Assembly: GCA_964479535.1 (NCBI GenBank)
Contig: CAYZMM010000001.1
Span: 310,001-374,000 of the forward strand
Length of the DNA: 64,000 bases
Direction: 5' to 3'
DNA from: S015-6 sp964479535
GTDB taxonomy: Bacteria > Desulfobacterota > DSWW01
This document shows positions 33,498 to 42,087 of this stretch, piece after piece (position 1 is the first letter of the stretch; each line of letters starts with the position of its first letter). A program made the position numbers and the translations under genes. The notes beneath the pieces were generated by a model, which was given only the letters and a program-made list of their open reading frames with translations, had not been told where the DNA came from and made no database searches.

Positions 33498-35138
33498 CTA
33501 CAGCTGAATCAAGGTGTCCATCAGGTCTTCTACGACGGTCATGAACTTCGCGGCCGCCTGATACGCGTGCTGGTACGCGAGGAGTCGGAGTTCTTCCTCC
33601 TCCAGGGAAACACCCGATACGCTGTTTCGATAGTCCACGGCCGATTCATAGACCGCTTCCCCGGCCTCCGCCTTGCGGGTCGCGGTCTGAAGGTCGGTCC
33701 CGACTCGTCCCACGAGGGACTGATAGAAACCCCCGAAGGTCGTCGCGCCGCCGTCCACGACCGTCTCGCTCCTCAGGCTCGCCAGGGCCAGAGCATTCCG
33801 GTTGTCCCCGGGCAGAGCGTCCGGATCCTGTGCAGCCGCGATCCGGTTCGTGTCCTGGATGTTCACCCTCATGTCGCGAGCCGCGTCCTCGGTCACGCTC
33901 ACGCGGAAGGTATCGCCCGCCACCGGCGGGCCCGTCAGATTCGAAAGGGCGACCCGGATCCCCTCGAACGCGATGTCCGCCCCCGACGCGTAGGCGCCGC
34001 CACCTGAGACCGAACCCCGGGTCGTGTTGATGATTTCGTAGTTGCTTCCATCGGTGAAACGGATTTCGTACTCGTCGAGGGTCAGCAGGGAGGGGTCGAT
34101 GATCTGCTGGAGGGTGACCTCCGCGCCTCCCTGGTTCGTCGAGAGAGAGACCACCTTCGCTTCCAGGGGGGCGAAGAATTCAAGGCCGGCATTCCCGTCC
34201 AGGTCGTATCCCCCGGCGTGGACTCCATTGAACTCCCGGACCAGCTCCGCTGCGAGCCGATCGAGATCCGCCTGATACGCCACCATGTCCGCACGACTCT
34301 CCACCACACCCTTCATCCTGCCTCCCCGCAGCGAATCGGTGATGTCCGTGCCCCGGAGGGACAGACGGTAGAATCCGTGGTCGTCCGGATCCTCGATCAG
34401 CTCCAGGGGAAAGCTGGATGTGCCGTCCACGAGAGGCTGGCCGCCCGAGACGAGGACCGTCGTCATCCCCCCCGGATTCTCGATGGCCGTCACATCCAGG
34501 TAGCCCGACAGCTCTTCGATCAGGGCGTCCCGCTCGTCGAGCAGCGTGTTCGGGGAGGCCCCCTGGTTCTCCACGCGCCCGATTTCCTTGTTCAGCAGGG
34601 CGATTTCCGAGGCGAGTCGGTTCACTTCGTCTCGGTGTTCCTCGAGCAGGTTGTTCGTCTGCCGGATCTCCTCTTCCAGGGAACCGTGCAGGTGATTCAG
34701 ATTCGAGGCGAGTTCCTCGGCCCGGGTCAGAACGACCTGACGCTCGACCGCACCGTCCGGGTTGTTGGCGAGGTCCTGCAATGCATTGAAGAATTCGTCC
34801 ATCAGGGTGCCGAGGTTGCTTTCCTCCGAGGGGTACAGGATCGACTCGAGGCGCGTGTAGGTCTTCTCGCGCAGCTGGTAGTCGCTCATTTCCGACTTTG
34901 CGCTGATGACCTGGCGTCCCAGAAAGGCGTCGTAGACCCGTTCGGCCCCCTCGATGGCTACACCCGATCCGCGTATGTACGCCCCGATGGAAATCGGTTC
35001 CTGAGCGGTCTGCACCGCACGCTGACGCGTATAGCCGGGCGTGTTCACGTTTGCGATATTGTTCGCCGTGACGTCCAGCCCGTACTGGGCGGTCATTAGG
35101 GCGGAACGGCCGATATCGAGGAGGTGGCTGATCGTCAT
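33498..35138 (-). CDS. flgK: Hook-filament junction protein FlgK
   Basis: The 546-residue HAP1 protein begins with a typical rod/hook N-terminus (DIGRSALMTAQYGLDVTANN, NVNTPGYTRQR) and ends with the D0 helix (YQHAYQAAAKFMTVVEDLMDTLIQL). It forms the first junction zone between hook and filament. Its start overlaps the stop of flgN by four bases; FlgN is its export chaperone, so the pair is translated together. Confidence 0.96.
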   Translation of the reverse strand: MTISHLLDIGRSALMTAQYGLDVTANNIANVNTPGYTRQRAVQTAQEPISIGAYIRGSGVAIEGAERVYDAFLGRQVISAKSEMSDYQLREKTYTRLESILYPSEESNLGTLMDEFFNALQDLANNPDGAVERQVVLTRAEELASNLNHLHGSLEEEIRQTNNLLEEHRDEVNRLASEIALLNKEIGRVENQGASPNTLLDERDALIEELSGYLDVTAIENPGGMTTVLVSGGQPLVDGTSSFPLELIEDPDDHGFYRLSLRGTDITDSLRGGRMKGVVESRADMVAYQADLDRLAAELVREFNGVHAGGYDLDGNAGLEFFAPLEAKVVSLSTNQGGAEVTLQQIIDPSLLTLDEYEIRFTDGSNYEIINTTRGSVSGGGAYASGADIAFEGIRVALSNLTGPPVAGDTFRVSVTEDAARDMRVNIQDTNRIAAAQDPDALPGDNRNALALASLRSETVVDGGATTFGGFYQSLVGRVGTDLQTATRKAEAGEAVYESAVDYRNSVSGVSLEEEELRLLAYQHAYQAAAKFMTVVEDLMDTLIQL

Positions 35139-35539
35139 CTTCGGTTGAGGTTCCCTTTGCTGTCATAGGTGGACGGCCGGCAGCGAAGACGCTGCACAAG
35201 ACCGAGGGCCTGACGCACGCGGTTTCTCTGGGACTCGATGATCTCCTTGTGGGTGCCGCTGAGATGCCGTATTTCGTGGAGCAGGGTGTCGCGGGCGCGA
35301 AAGAGGCCGGGAATCCCCGGCGTATTCGAAAGGGAGCTCCTGTCCTGATCGGTCAGGCCTTCTCGCCTGGCGTTCAGCTTTCTCATGCGCGACGCCAGGG
35401 CCTCCTTCTCGCGGGTCAGCCGGATCAGGGCCTCCCGGTCCATCCGCGCCAGACAGTCCCTCTCCTCGTGCAGCAGGCTGTGGAGCTGCCCGAGCTGCTC
35501 CACCTCCTCTTCCAGGATCCGTTTCCAGACACTCGCCAT
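35135..35539 (-). CDS. flgN: FlgN-type export chaperone for FlgK/FlgL
   Basis: A 134-residue helical protein with the FlgN pattern: long coiled coil (LGQLHSLLHEERDCLARMDREALIRLTREKEAL) and a loose basic C-terminus. It keeps FlgK and FlgL soluble and delivers them to the export gate. It lies between flgM (three bases away) and flgK (overlap), the usual position. Confidence 0.85.
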   Translation of the reverse strand: MASVWKRILEEEVEQLGQLHSLLHEERDCLARMDREALIRLTREKEALASRMRKLNARREGLTDQDRSSLSNTPGIPGLFRARDTLLHEIRHLSGTHKEIIESQRNRVRQALGLVQRLRCRPSTYDSKGNLNRR

Positions 35540-35542
35540 GAA

Positions 35543-35851
35543 TCAGTCCTCTCCCCGGCTCTTGGACGCCTCCGCGATCATGCTCTCCGCGACCTTTCGG
35601 CTGTCCGGCCGGTAGACGCCCGCATCGATCTCCCGCCTGAGCCGGTCCACGAGCTCGGCCCTCGCCTCGGGACCTTCCGAGGCTCGGAACCGCTTCTCCA
35701 TCTCGAGCAGCTTCTGAACGTCCTTGGAGAGCTGGATCCGGTCCGCGCGGGCTTCGCCCCCCTTCAGAGGCTCACGGCCCTCCTTGCGCGAAGGCTTCTC
35801 CAGGTTCTCGGGGAGCTTCACGTCGCTCTTGCCGATGTAGGGTATCTTCAT
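35543..35851 (-). CDS. flgM: Anti-sigma-28 factor FlgM
   Basis: A 102-residue protein with the FlgM C-terminal sigma-binding region (RADRIQLSKDVQKLLEM, then RAELVDRLRREIDAGVYRPDSRKVAESMI). It holds FliA (42766-43518) inactive until it is exported through the finished hook. The gene has its own sigma-28 promoter in the end of flgJ, giving the classical negative feedback loop. Confidence 0.92.
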   Translation of the reverse strand: MKIPYIGKSDVKLPENLEKPSRKEGREPLKGGEARADRIQLSKDVQKLLEMEKRFRASEGPEARAELVDRLRREIDAGVYRPDSRKVAESMIAEASKSRGED

Positions 35852-35950
35852 CTCTCTTCCTCCTCGCCTTGGCCGGCGCGACGGCTTTGGCCCTCTCGGT
35901 GGACAGGCGATGCAACGTCCCCCGAGAGGGACGAAGGAACCTCGTTATTT

Positions 35951-35978
35951 CTATCGGTTCCCGCCCTCGTAAACTTTA
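35951..35978 (-). promoter_or_regulatory. Sigma-28 promoter of flgM, inside the flgJ 3' end
   Basis: TAAAGTTT, 12 bases, ACCGATAG on the minus strand. The TAG of the -10 element is the stop codon of flgJ. The spacer is one base longer than the optimum. The start would be near 35942, about 90 bases before the flgM ATG. Confidence 0.82.
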
Positions 35979-36331
35979 AGGGCGCACCGTAGGCCGAAGG
36001 GCGAATCCCCCCTGTCCGCCGGCCCTGCCGAAGACACCTTTTCTGCTGGAAAAACCCAACCTTGCAGCTGTTCCTTCAAGCCGATTCCACCGGCCTGGAC
36101 GACCGCTTCGGACAGGGCCTGATCGAACCATCCGGCGTAGATGTTCTTGCCGAAACCGGCGCCGGACCAGAAGTCTTTGCAGAAGCTCTCGCGCATGCCC
36201 CGAATGAGCTGCGCCACGAAGACCGACTCGAAGGATTCCGCCGCCTTGTGAAAAGCCGCCTTTCTCACCTCCGGCGCTGCATCCGGCCCGACGGCATGAA
36301 CCCATGAAAGAGAATCCCCCATCTCCCTCAT
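35951..36331 (-). CDS. flgJ: Rod-binding protein, FlgJ N-terminal type
   Basis: A 126-residue protein matching only the rod-binding half of FlgJ: FESVFVAQLIRGMRESF and GAGFGKNIYAGWFDQALSEAVVQAGGIGLKEQL. The muramidase domain of enteric FlgJ is absent, as in many deltaproteobacteria. It would serve as rod assembly factor or cap. It is the last gene of the flgF-G-A-H-I-J operon, 15 bases after flgI. Its last codons double as the sigma-28 promoter of flgM. A second Met three codons in may be the true start. Confidence 0.9.
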   Translation of the reverse strand: MREMGDSLSWVHAVGPDAAPEVRKAAFHKAAESFESVFVAQLIRGMRESFCKDFWSGAGFGKNIYAGWFDQALSEAVVQAGGIGLKEQLQGWVFPAEKVSSAGPADRGDSPFGLRCALKVYEGGNR

Positions 36332-36346
36332 CCCCTTTCCGGACAG

Positions 36347-37492
36347 CTACATGATGACCAGTTCGGCGCTCAGTGCGCCCGCCCCTTTCATGGCCTGCAG
36401 GATGGCGATCAGGTCCCTCGGGGTCACGCCGACCGCGTTCAGCGCCTGGACCACGTCTCCCAGCGAAACGCCTGCAGGAAGCACCATGAGATGGGAAGGC
36501 TCCTCCTCCACCGACACCTCCGTGTCCGACGTCACAACGGTCCTGCCCTCTCCGAAGGGCGCAGGCTGGGAGATCACGGGCTCCTCCTGGATGACCACGC
36601 TCAAACCGCCGTGAGAGACGGCGACCGTGGAGATCCGGACGTTCTCTCCCATGACCACCGTGCCGGTCCTCTCGTTGACCACCACCCGGGCCGGCGTATC
36701 CACGGAAACCTCCACCCTTTCCAGCCGGGCGATGAAGTCCACCACGTGCTCCTGAAAATCGGCGGGCACGTCCACGAAGACGGTCCGGGAGTCCTGTGAA
36801 AAGGCGACCGTCTCCCCGATTTGACGGTTCATCGCCCTGGAGACCTCTTCGGCGGTGGTGAAATCGGGCTGGTTCAGTACGAAGTGAATCCGTTCGCGAA
36901 GCTGGATCGGCACCACCACGGATCGCTCGACCACAGCGCCGCTCGGGATCATGCCCACGGTGGGGTGGTTCTTCCCGGCCGAGTCCCCGCCCTGGCCCGC
37001 GGAAAAGCCGCCAAGGGAAAGGGCTCCCTGGGCGAGGGCGTACGTCTCCCCGTCGATTCCCTGCAGGGGCGTCATCAACAGGGTGCCCCCCTGAAGGCTC
37101 TTCGCATCCCCGATGGAGGAGACCGTCACATCCAGCCGCATGCCGGGCCTGGCAAAGGCGGGCAGCTCGGCGGTGACCATGACCGCCGCGACATTCTTCA
37201 CCTTCACCGCCATCGGATCCACGTTGAGCCCCATCTTGGTGAGCATGTTCGTCAGGGACTGGATCGTGAACTCGGTGCCCTGCTTGTCTCCGGTTCCGTT
37301 CAGCCCGCCCACGAGACCGTATCCCACCAGCTGGTTGTTCCGCACGCCGACGATCTTGGCGATGTCCTTGATGCGCGCCCCGTAACCGGGTTCCGGGACA
37401 CACAGCAGGGCGCCCACGAGCGCCAGCACGAGTACGATCCATCTCGGTCGTGTCAGGAGGTTTCCCGCGATTCCCATGTCGTTTCCCGTCAT
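36347..37492 (-). CDS. flgI: P-ring protein FlgI
   Basis: The 381-residue protein has a signal peptide (IVLVLALVGALLCVPEPGYGA) followed by the highly conserved ARIKDIAKIVGVRNNQLVGYGLVGGLNGTGD and ends with GVTPRDLIAILQAMKGAGALSAELVIM. It polymerises in the peptidoglycan layer around the rod, helped by FlgA. The start may be the Met five codons downstream. It lies 55 bases after flgH. Confidence 0.97.
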   Translation of the reverse strand: MTGNDMGIAGNLLTRPRWIVLVLALVGALLCVPEPGYGARIKDIAKIVGVRNNQLVGYGLVGGLNGTGDKQGTEFTIQSLTNMLTKMGLNVDPMAVKVKNVAAVMVTAELPAFARPGMRLDVTVSSIGDAKSLQGGTLLMTPLQGIDGETYALAQGALSLGGFSAGQGGDSAGKNHPTVGMIPSGAVVERSVVVPIQLRERIHFVLNQPDFTTAEEVSRAMNRQIGETVAFSQDSRTVFVDVPADFQEHVVDFIARLERVEVSVDTPARVVVNERTGTVVMGENVRISTVAVSHGGLSVVIQEEPVISQPAPFGEGRTVVTSDTEVSVEEEPSHLMVLPAGVSLGDVVQALNAVGVTPRDLIAILQAMKGAGALSAELVIM

Positions 37493-37547
37493 CCTTTCTC
37501 ATTCGCGTCGCGCGCGCTTCCCGGAGGCCCGACAGCCTCGTGCACCC

Positions 37548-38228
37548 TCAGAGGGGCCAGATCCAGTCCATGATGCGCGCAAACCAGCCCGGGCCCTGCG
37601 TGTCTCCCAGAACGCCCTTGCCCGTGTAACGGATCCGTGCATCCGCGATCTGGGTGGAAAGAACGGTGTTGAATGCCGTGATGTCCACCGGCCGGATGAT
37701 GCCGGTCATCGTGACTTGCTGTTTCTCCCGATTCACCTTGATTTCCCGGTTCGCCTCGATCCGCAGATTGCCCCCGGGAAGCTTTTCCACGATGGTCGCT
37801 GTGACCGTCAAGGCGAGCTTGTCCTTCCGAACCGTGGTTCCACCCCCTTCGAAGTCTCTCTTGTAGTTCCCCTTGAAGGTCGGAGAGAAGGACTGGCCCG
37901 AGGCGAGGAAGTTCGTCATGCCGTAATCGTCCGGAAGTCCGAAGGTGTCCTCCAGGGCTGCGTCGAGGTCGGAGGTTCTGCCGGTCTCCGTGCTTGCCTC
38001 CTGGCTCGCCGACGACTCCTCGATGATCCTCACCGTAACGATGTCGCCCACGTTCCTGGCCCGGCGGTCCAGGTAGTGGTCCGCCATTCCCTGCTGCCAG
38101 ATCGAACCGTTGAACCCGTCCCTTTCTCCTTCGCCCGGGCCCGCAACCTCGGACACGGTCTGGGTCGTGTGGGCGCACCCGACCAGCGAAAGGACCAGAC
38201 AAAAAACGGTGCAGGTCATCCGTTTCAC
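37548..38228 (-). CDS. flgH: L-ring lipoprotein FlgH
   Basis: The 226-residue outer-membrane lipoprotein has lipobox LSLVGC (Cys at residue 18) and conserved ARNVGDIVTVRI and a C-terminal FNTVLSTQIADARIRYTGKG. It forms the L ring around the rod. It follows flgA by ten bases, between flgA and flgI as in most Gram-negative bacteria. Confidence 0.96.
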   Translation of the reverse strand: MKRMTCTVFCLVLSLVGCAHTTQTVSEVAGPGEGERDGFNGSIWQQGMADHYLDRRARNVGDIVTVRIIEESSASQEASTETGRTSDLDAALEDTFGLPDDYGMTNFLASGQSFSPTFKGNYKRDFEGGGTTVRKDKLALTVTATIVEKLPGGNLRIEANREIKVNREKQQVTMTGIIRPVDITAFNTVLSTQIADARIRYTGKGVLGDTQGPGWFARIMDWIWPL

Positions 38229-38238
38229 GGCACACCTC

Positions 38239-39081
38239 CTAGAAACTGACGAGCACGGTGTGGGCGTCCACCACCGTGGCGTAGAGTTCTTTTCCCGACG
38301 CGCGGTTCAACACCCGGACCCTTTCGCCCGGATTCCCCGATTCGAGGAGCCGGCCCGGAGCCTCCACCCGAACGGCACCGCTCTCGGCCACGATGACCAC
38401 CGACTGCCCTTTCTGCATGTCCCGTCGGTCACGGACGTGCCAGCGTTTCACGCACGCTCCCTTGGAAACGGGCCGCCAGACCTTCTTCCCGACGATCTCG
38501 CCGGTGCTCACGTAAAGATCTTCGTGATTCCTCCATCCCTCGCGGACCTCGGTCGAGACATCCTCCGGTCCGATACGGTGCCCCATGGGCAGGGTCCGCC
38601 GCGCCACCACGACCGGCCTCGCCCGTCGAAGCTCCGCGGCGATCCAGAGGGTCCTCTGCCGTCCGGATGCGGTGTTCACCTCCACCTGAATCGGCGTCCT
38701 GGCCCGCCAGCCCGCACCGCGGGCGAGCCGCACATCCACGATCTCCCCCTGAAGGGGCAGCACGTCCCCCCGGCGAAGGTCCCACTGCTCCATTTCGACC
38801 CCTGCCGGTGCACGGTCTTCGATGTACGCCTCCAGGGCCGCTCGCAGGCGGCCTTCATCCACCTCCCCCGCCAGACAAACACCGGCCGATGGCCCGCCCA
38901 CCGCAAACAGGAGGAAGAGAAGAAGATCCACCAGCACTCGGCCCCACTGTGGACGGATCGCAGCCCCCCAGGGGGAATGCGAGGAGGGGCCTTTGCCCTT
39001 TGCCCTTTGCCCTTTGCCCTCACGGCGCTCCTGACGATCAACCTGCCTCACCTGCACCATCCGATTGCACGTACGCATCAT
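38239..39081 (-). CDS. flgA: P-ring assembly chaperone FlgA
   Basis: The 280-residue periplasmic protein has a C-terminal SAF/FlgA domain (about 145-280; LPMGHRIGPEDV, VGKKVWRPVSKG, KGQSVVIVAESGAVRVEAPGRLLESG). It assists FlgI assembly. The start at 39081 overlaps the flgG stop by one base (TAATG) after AGAAGG. The N-terminus is unusual: about 45 basic residues precede the hydrophobic signal (VLVDLLLFLLFAVGG), and a 7-base tandem repeat (38990-39020) lies in this region. Loss or gain of one unit would shift the frame. A start downstream of the repeat cannot be excluded; no convincing ribosome binding site was seen there. Confidence 0.88.
   Translation of the reverse strand: MMRTCNRMVQVRQVDRQERREGKGQRAKGKGPSSHSPWGAAIRPQWGRVLVDLLLFLLFAVGGPSAGVCLAGEVDEGRLRAALEAYIEDRAPAGVEMEQWDLRRGDVLPLQGEIVDVRLARGAGWRARTPIQVEVNTASGRQRTLWIAAELRRARPVVVARRTLPMGHRIGPEDVSTEVREGWRNHEDLYVSTGEIVGKKVWRPVSKGACVKRWHVRDRRDMQKGQSVVIVAESGAVRVEAPGRLLESGNPGERVRVLNRASGKELYATVVDAHTVLVSF
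38990..39020. repeat. Heptanucleotide tandem repeat inside the flgA 5' coding region
   Basis: CCTTTGC is repeated four times perfectly plus three further bases (31 bases). Seven is not a multiple of three, so slippage would switch the flgA frame. The unit resembles those in the 52786-52897 array. Confidence 0.9.
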
Positions 39082-39869
39082 TACCTTCTCAGCTGGTTCG
39101 CGGTCTGGATCATCTCGTCCGCTGTCTGAATCGCCTTCGAGTTCATCTCATAGGCCCGCTGACTGATGATCATGTTCACCATCTCTTCCACCACGTTCAC
39201 GTTCGACATCTCGAGAAAGCCCTGCGACAGCATCCCGAGTCCCTCCTCGCCCGGGACACCGGCGATTTCATCCCCCGAGGCCTCGGTGGCCACGTAGAGG
39301 TTCCGGCCTACCGGACGCAAGCCGCCGGGGTTGATGAACTTGGCCAGCTCGATGTTTCCCACCTCGGTGGGGATGTCCGAATCGCCCTGTGTGACCGAGA
39401 CGATCCCGTCGGAGCTGATCGTGATGTTCCGGGTGTCCTCCGGAATCGTGATCTCCGGGTCCATCGGGTGCCCGGTAGGGGTCACCATCCTGCCGTCTCG
39501 ATCCAGTTTGAAGGAGCCGTTCCGTGTGTAGGCGAACTCTCCGTTCGGCATCAGGATCTTGAAGAACCCGTCCCCCTCGATCGCGAGGTCGAGGGCGTTG
39601 GCGGTCTGCTCCATGTTGCCTTCGGTGAAGATCTTCTGCGTGGCAATCGGGCGCACGCCCAGCCCGACGTGGAGTCCCGTCGGGATCTGGGTCTCCGGAG
39701 AGGAAGCGGCGCCGGGCAACCGTTCTTCCTGATAGAGCAGCTCCTCGAAGTCGGCCCGGCTCTTCTTGAACCCCACCGTGTTCACGTTCGCCAGGTTGTT
39801 GGCGATCACGTCGAGGTTGAGCTGCTGACTGCTCATCCCTGTGGCTGCCACCCAAAACGTTCGAATCAT
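39081..39869 (-). CDS. flgG: Distal rod protein FlgG
   Basis: The 262-residue protein has the rod N-terminus (LNLDVIANNLANVNTVGFKKSRADFEELLYQ) and the C-terminal pattern EGLGMLSQGFLEMSNVNVVEEMVNMIISQRAYEMNSKAI. It forms the distal rod. It follows flgF by 31 bases. Its length equals the family norm. Confidence 0.97.
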   Translation of the reverse strand: MIRTFWVAATGMSSQQLNLDVIANNLANVNTVGFKKSRADFEELLYQEERLPGAASSPETQIPTGLHVGLGVRPIATQKIFTEGNMEQTANALDLAIEGDGFFKILMPNGEFAYTRNGSFKLDRDGRMVTPTGHPMDPEITIPEDTRNITISSDGIVSVTQGDSDIPTEVGNIELAKFINPGGLRPVGRNLYVATEASGDEIAGVPGEEGLGMLSQGFLEMSNVNVVEEMVNMIISQRAYEMNSKAIQTADEMIQTANQLRR

Positions 39870-39900
39870 TCCGGTATGCCTCCCTTCTTGCCTCTCTTTT

Positions 39901-40581
39901 TTAGATTCTGCCCAGGTCCTGGATGGTCTTCCCCTCCAGGTCGTCGAAGCTCTTCATGACCTTCATGTAGGACCCGTGGTCGCGCACGAGTTCCATCATC
40001 TTGACCATCTCTTCGATGGCGTTCACATTGGACCGTTCGAGATGGCCCTGTACGATCCGATAGTCGGCCGGATCCACCGGGCGGCCCGCCTCGTCCGCGA
40101 TGAGAAGCCGGCCGATCCTCCTCTCACCGGACCGCACCTCTCCGTCTTCCGATATCTCGACCCCCTTCTTCGGGTCGACCCGGATTTCGAGCCCCTTGTC
40201 GCTCTGGACAGGATAGCCCTCCGGGGTGACGAGCCTGCCCTGTCGGTCCAAGGCGAGCCTTCCGTCGCGAACCCCCTGAAGGCCATGGGGCGTCCGGGTC
40301 TGGAGGGTGCCCCTCCCCACAATGGCCATGTCGAGCGGTCGGCCTGTCGGCTCGACGACGCCCTGGGCATGGTCCACCACGGGCGGTCTCACCTGAACGA
40401 AGGCGATGGGATCCGCACCGTTCCCGTCGTTGGCGGGCACGGAAAAGGGAAAGGCTTCCCTGGCAACGAGTCTCTCCTTGAATCCGGGCGTGGAGGCGTT
40501 CGCCAGATTGTGGGTCACCTCCTCGAGAACCCTCTGGTTCGCAATCGCTCCGGATGCAGCGATGAAAGCGCCGATGTCCAT
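39901..40581 (-). CDS. flgF: Proximal rod protein FlgF
   Basis: A 226-residue rod protein starting MDIGAFIAASGAIANQRVLEE with HNLANASTPGFKERL and ending in the shared C-terminal pattern (NGPM-like ERSNVNAIEEMVKMMELVRDHGSYMKVMKSF). ATG 40581 is chosen since GAAGGAGAAAGC precedes it; the frame opens 36 bases further upstream. It heads the flgF-G-A-H-I-J operon behind a sigma-54 promoter at 40629-40645. Confidence 0.92.
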   Translation of the reverse strand: MDIGAFIAASGAIANQRVLEEVTHNLANASTPGFKERLVAREAFPFSVPANDGNGADPIAFVQVRPPVVDHAQGVVEPTGRPLDMAIVGRGTLQTRTPHGLQGVRDGRLALDRQGRLVTPEGYPVQSDKGLEIRVDPKKGVEISEDGEVRSGERRIGRLLIADEAGRPVDPADYRIVQGHLERSNVNAIEEMVKMMELVRDHGSYMKVMKSFDDLEGKTIQDLGRI

Positions 40582-40628
40582 TCCTGCTTTCTCCTTCCTT
40601 TCACGAGATAGGCTCATCCTGTTGCGTT

Positions 40629-40645
40629 AGCAAGACCCGTACCAT
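40629..40645 (-). promoter_or_regulatory. Sigma-54 promoter of the flgF-G-A-H-I-J operon
   Basis: ATGGTACGGGTCTTGCT on the minus strand has GG-N10-GC and TTGCT. The start is near 40617, 36 bases before flgF. Confidence 0.8.
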
Positions 40646-40692
40646 CCCACCATATGAGAAATACACAACGTGGACAGCCAATTCTACCTCCG

Positions 40693-40714
40693 GCCGGGGT
40701 TCCGTACCCCCGGC
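40693..40714 (-). terminator. Terminator-like hairpin after the flhB-like gene
   Basis: GCCGGGG and CCCCGGC form a perfect 7-base stem with an 8-base loop, ten bases after the stop at 40724 and before the flgF promoter. There is no U-run, so Rho-independent termination is uncertain. Confidence 0.4.
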
Positions 40715-40723
40715 AATTCCTGC

Positions 40724-41065
40724 CTACCCGGAAGTGCTTTCCCCGTGTTCCGGGTTGGTCTCCCCTACCGCAGGGGCCTGACCATCCGGGAATGCCTCGC
40801 TCTTCAACTCGTAGAGAAAGGCGTAGATCTCGGCGATGACGCGGTAGAGTTCCTCCGGGACCTCCTGATACAGGTCCAGGCCCATGAGGGCTTCCACGAG
40901 CAAGGGATCCTCTCGAAAGGGAAGGCCCTTGCCCCTTGCCTCCTCGATGATCCTTTCGGCGAGCCACCCCTTCCCTTTCGCCACGACCCGCGGAGCATCG
41001 TCCCGGTCCCCGTCGTATCGCAGGGCGACGGCCCTTTCACTCTTCTTACCCGTACGACTCGACAA
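40724..41065 (-). CDS. FlhB C-terminal-domain homologue (export switch-like)
   Basis: The 113-residue protein resembles only the cytoplasmic C-terminal domain of FlhB: ERAVALRYDGDRDDAPRVVAKGKGWLAERII and VPEELYRVIAEIYAFLYEL. It lacks membrane segments and the NPTH cleavage site, like Bacillus YlqH/FlhX-type proteins. Such fragments can partly replace the FlhB C-terminus in export specificity switching. TTG 41065, after GGAAGGGG, overlaps the fliK-like gene by 20 bases. Both are probably one functional unit. Confidence 0.85.
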   Translation of the reverse strand: MSSRTGKKSERAVALRYDGDRDDAPRVVAKGKGWLAERIIEEARGKGLPFREDPLLVEALMGLDLYQEVPEELYRVIAEIYAFLYELKSEAFPDGQAPAVGETNPEHGESTSG

Positions 41066-42014
41066 ACCGGACCCCTTCCAACTCGGCTCGCAGACCCTCG
41101 GGCACGCCTCGCGAAACACGCACCTTCGACCCGGCAACGCCACCCTCGGCGAGCCGTTCCTCCAGTTTATGGGCCCCCTTCCGCAGGACGGAAAAGGCAA
41201 CGGGACCTGCACAGAAGTGTACGTCCACCCTCCTCGGGCTCCAGGTCACGGTTACGAGCAGTTCTTCGACCTCGAGGAAGGGGACTCGAAACACCACCAT
41301 GACTTCACCGTGCCGGGCGCCCCGGAATCTCTTGAGGGCCCCTTCGACGACCGTGTCCTCCCCGAAGGGAAGCCAGAAGGGGATCGGCCCCTCGGGGCCC
41401 CCCTGGAGAGAGAGGAGCTGCTTCACCTCCACCTGCTTCAGGGCGGCACGAATCGTCTCCCGAATGGACGGGACGGGATGATTCTCGGACTCCCGCAGCA
41501 GGAAGCCCTTCAGGTCCTCCGACACCGAAAGGGGGGCTCTCTTTCCCAATACCTCCCGTACCCTCGCCTCGTAAAAAAGGCCGCAGTTCAACAGGGCCCC
41601 GCGCACCGCTTCTGCGGTGCGGCAGTCCGTCACGAACCCGGGAGGCAGGGAGCCGGTCGACAAGAGCGTTCTCAGCAGGGAGAACAGGGGGGTCTTCAGG
41701 GTTTGCCTCTGCGCAAGCAGCGATTCGACCGCATTGGCCGGTATCGGCCTGGACAGGAACTGAATGAGACCCCTTTGGATTCTCACCTCCGCGAGATACC
41801 GTCCTCCCTCCTCCAGGGGAAATCGGCTTTCCACCGAAAAGGACTCCTGCCGGACCTGGATCAGGTACCGATTACCGGGCAGGCTCTCCAGGACCCGGAA
41901 GGCGACCCTGTCTCCGTGCCTGAAGAGACCGCCCCCGGAAAGACCCGTCTTCCGGACGGACGGCACCTGGAGTTCACCGACTGCCGCTGCGCTCTTCTCC
42001 CCTGTGGACATCAT
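41046..42014 (-). CDS. Second FliK-like hook-length control domain protein
   Basis: The 322-residue protein carries a C-terminal Flg_hook-like region (about 235-320; RHGEVMVVFRVPFLEVEELLVTVTWSPRRVDVHFCAG). The N-terminal part (about 20-110) is strand-rich and unlike the Pro-rich FliK N-terminus. It is distinct from fliK at 55060-56370. It is encoded directly before the FlhB C-domain homologue; FliK and the FlhB C-domain are known partners in substrate switching, so this pair may be a second or accessory switch. Direct evidence is lacking. Confidence 0.7.
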   Translation of the reverse strand: MMSTGEKSAAAVGELQVPSVRKTGLSGGGLFRHGDRVAFRVLESLPGNRYLIQVRQESFSVESRFPLEEGGRYLAEVRIQRGLIQFLSRPIPANAVESLLAQRQTLKTPLFSLLRTLLSTGSLPPGFVTDCRTAEAVRGALLNCGLFYEARVREVLGKRAPLSVSEDLKGFLLRESENHPVPSIRETIRAALKQVEVKQLLSLQGGPEGPIPFWLPFGEDTVVEGALKRFRGARHGEVMVVFRVPFLEVEELLVTVTWSPRRVDVHFCAGPVAFSVLRKGAHKLEERLAEGGVAGSKVRVSRGVPEGLRAELEGVRFVESYG

Positions 42015-42087
42015 CTCCCTACCACGGCTCTATGGATCTTGGTCCCCAGCCGGTTTTCTTCGAATCGATCTTTGCACCCGGAACCCC

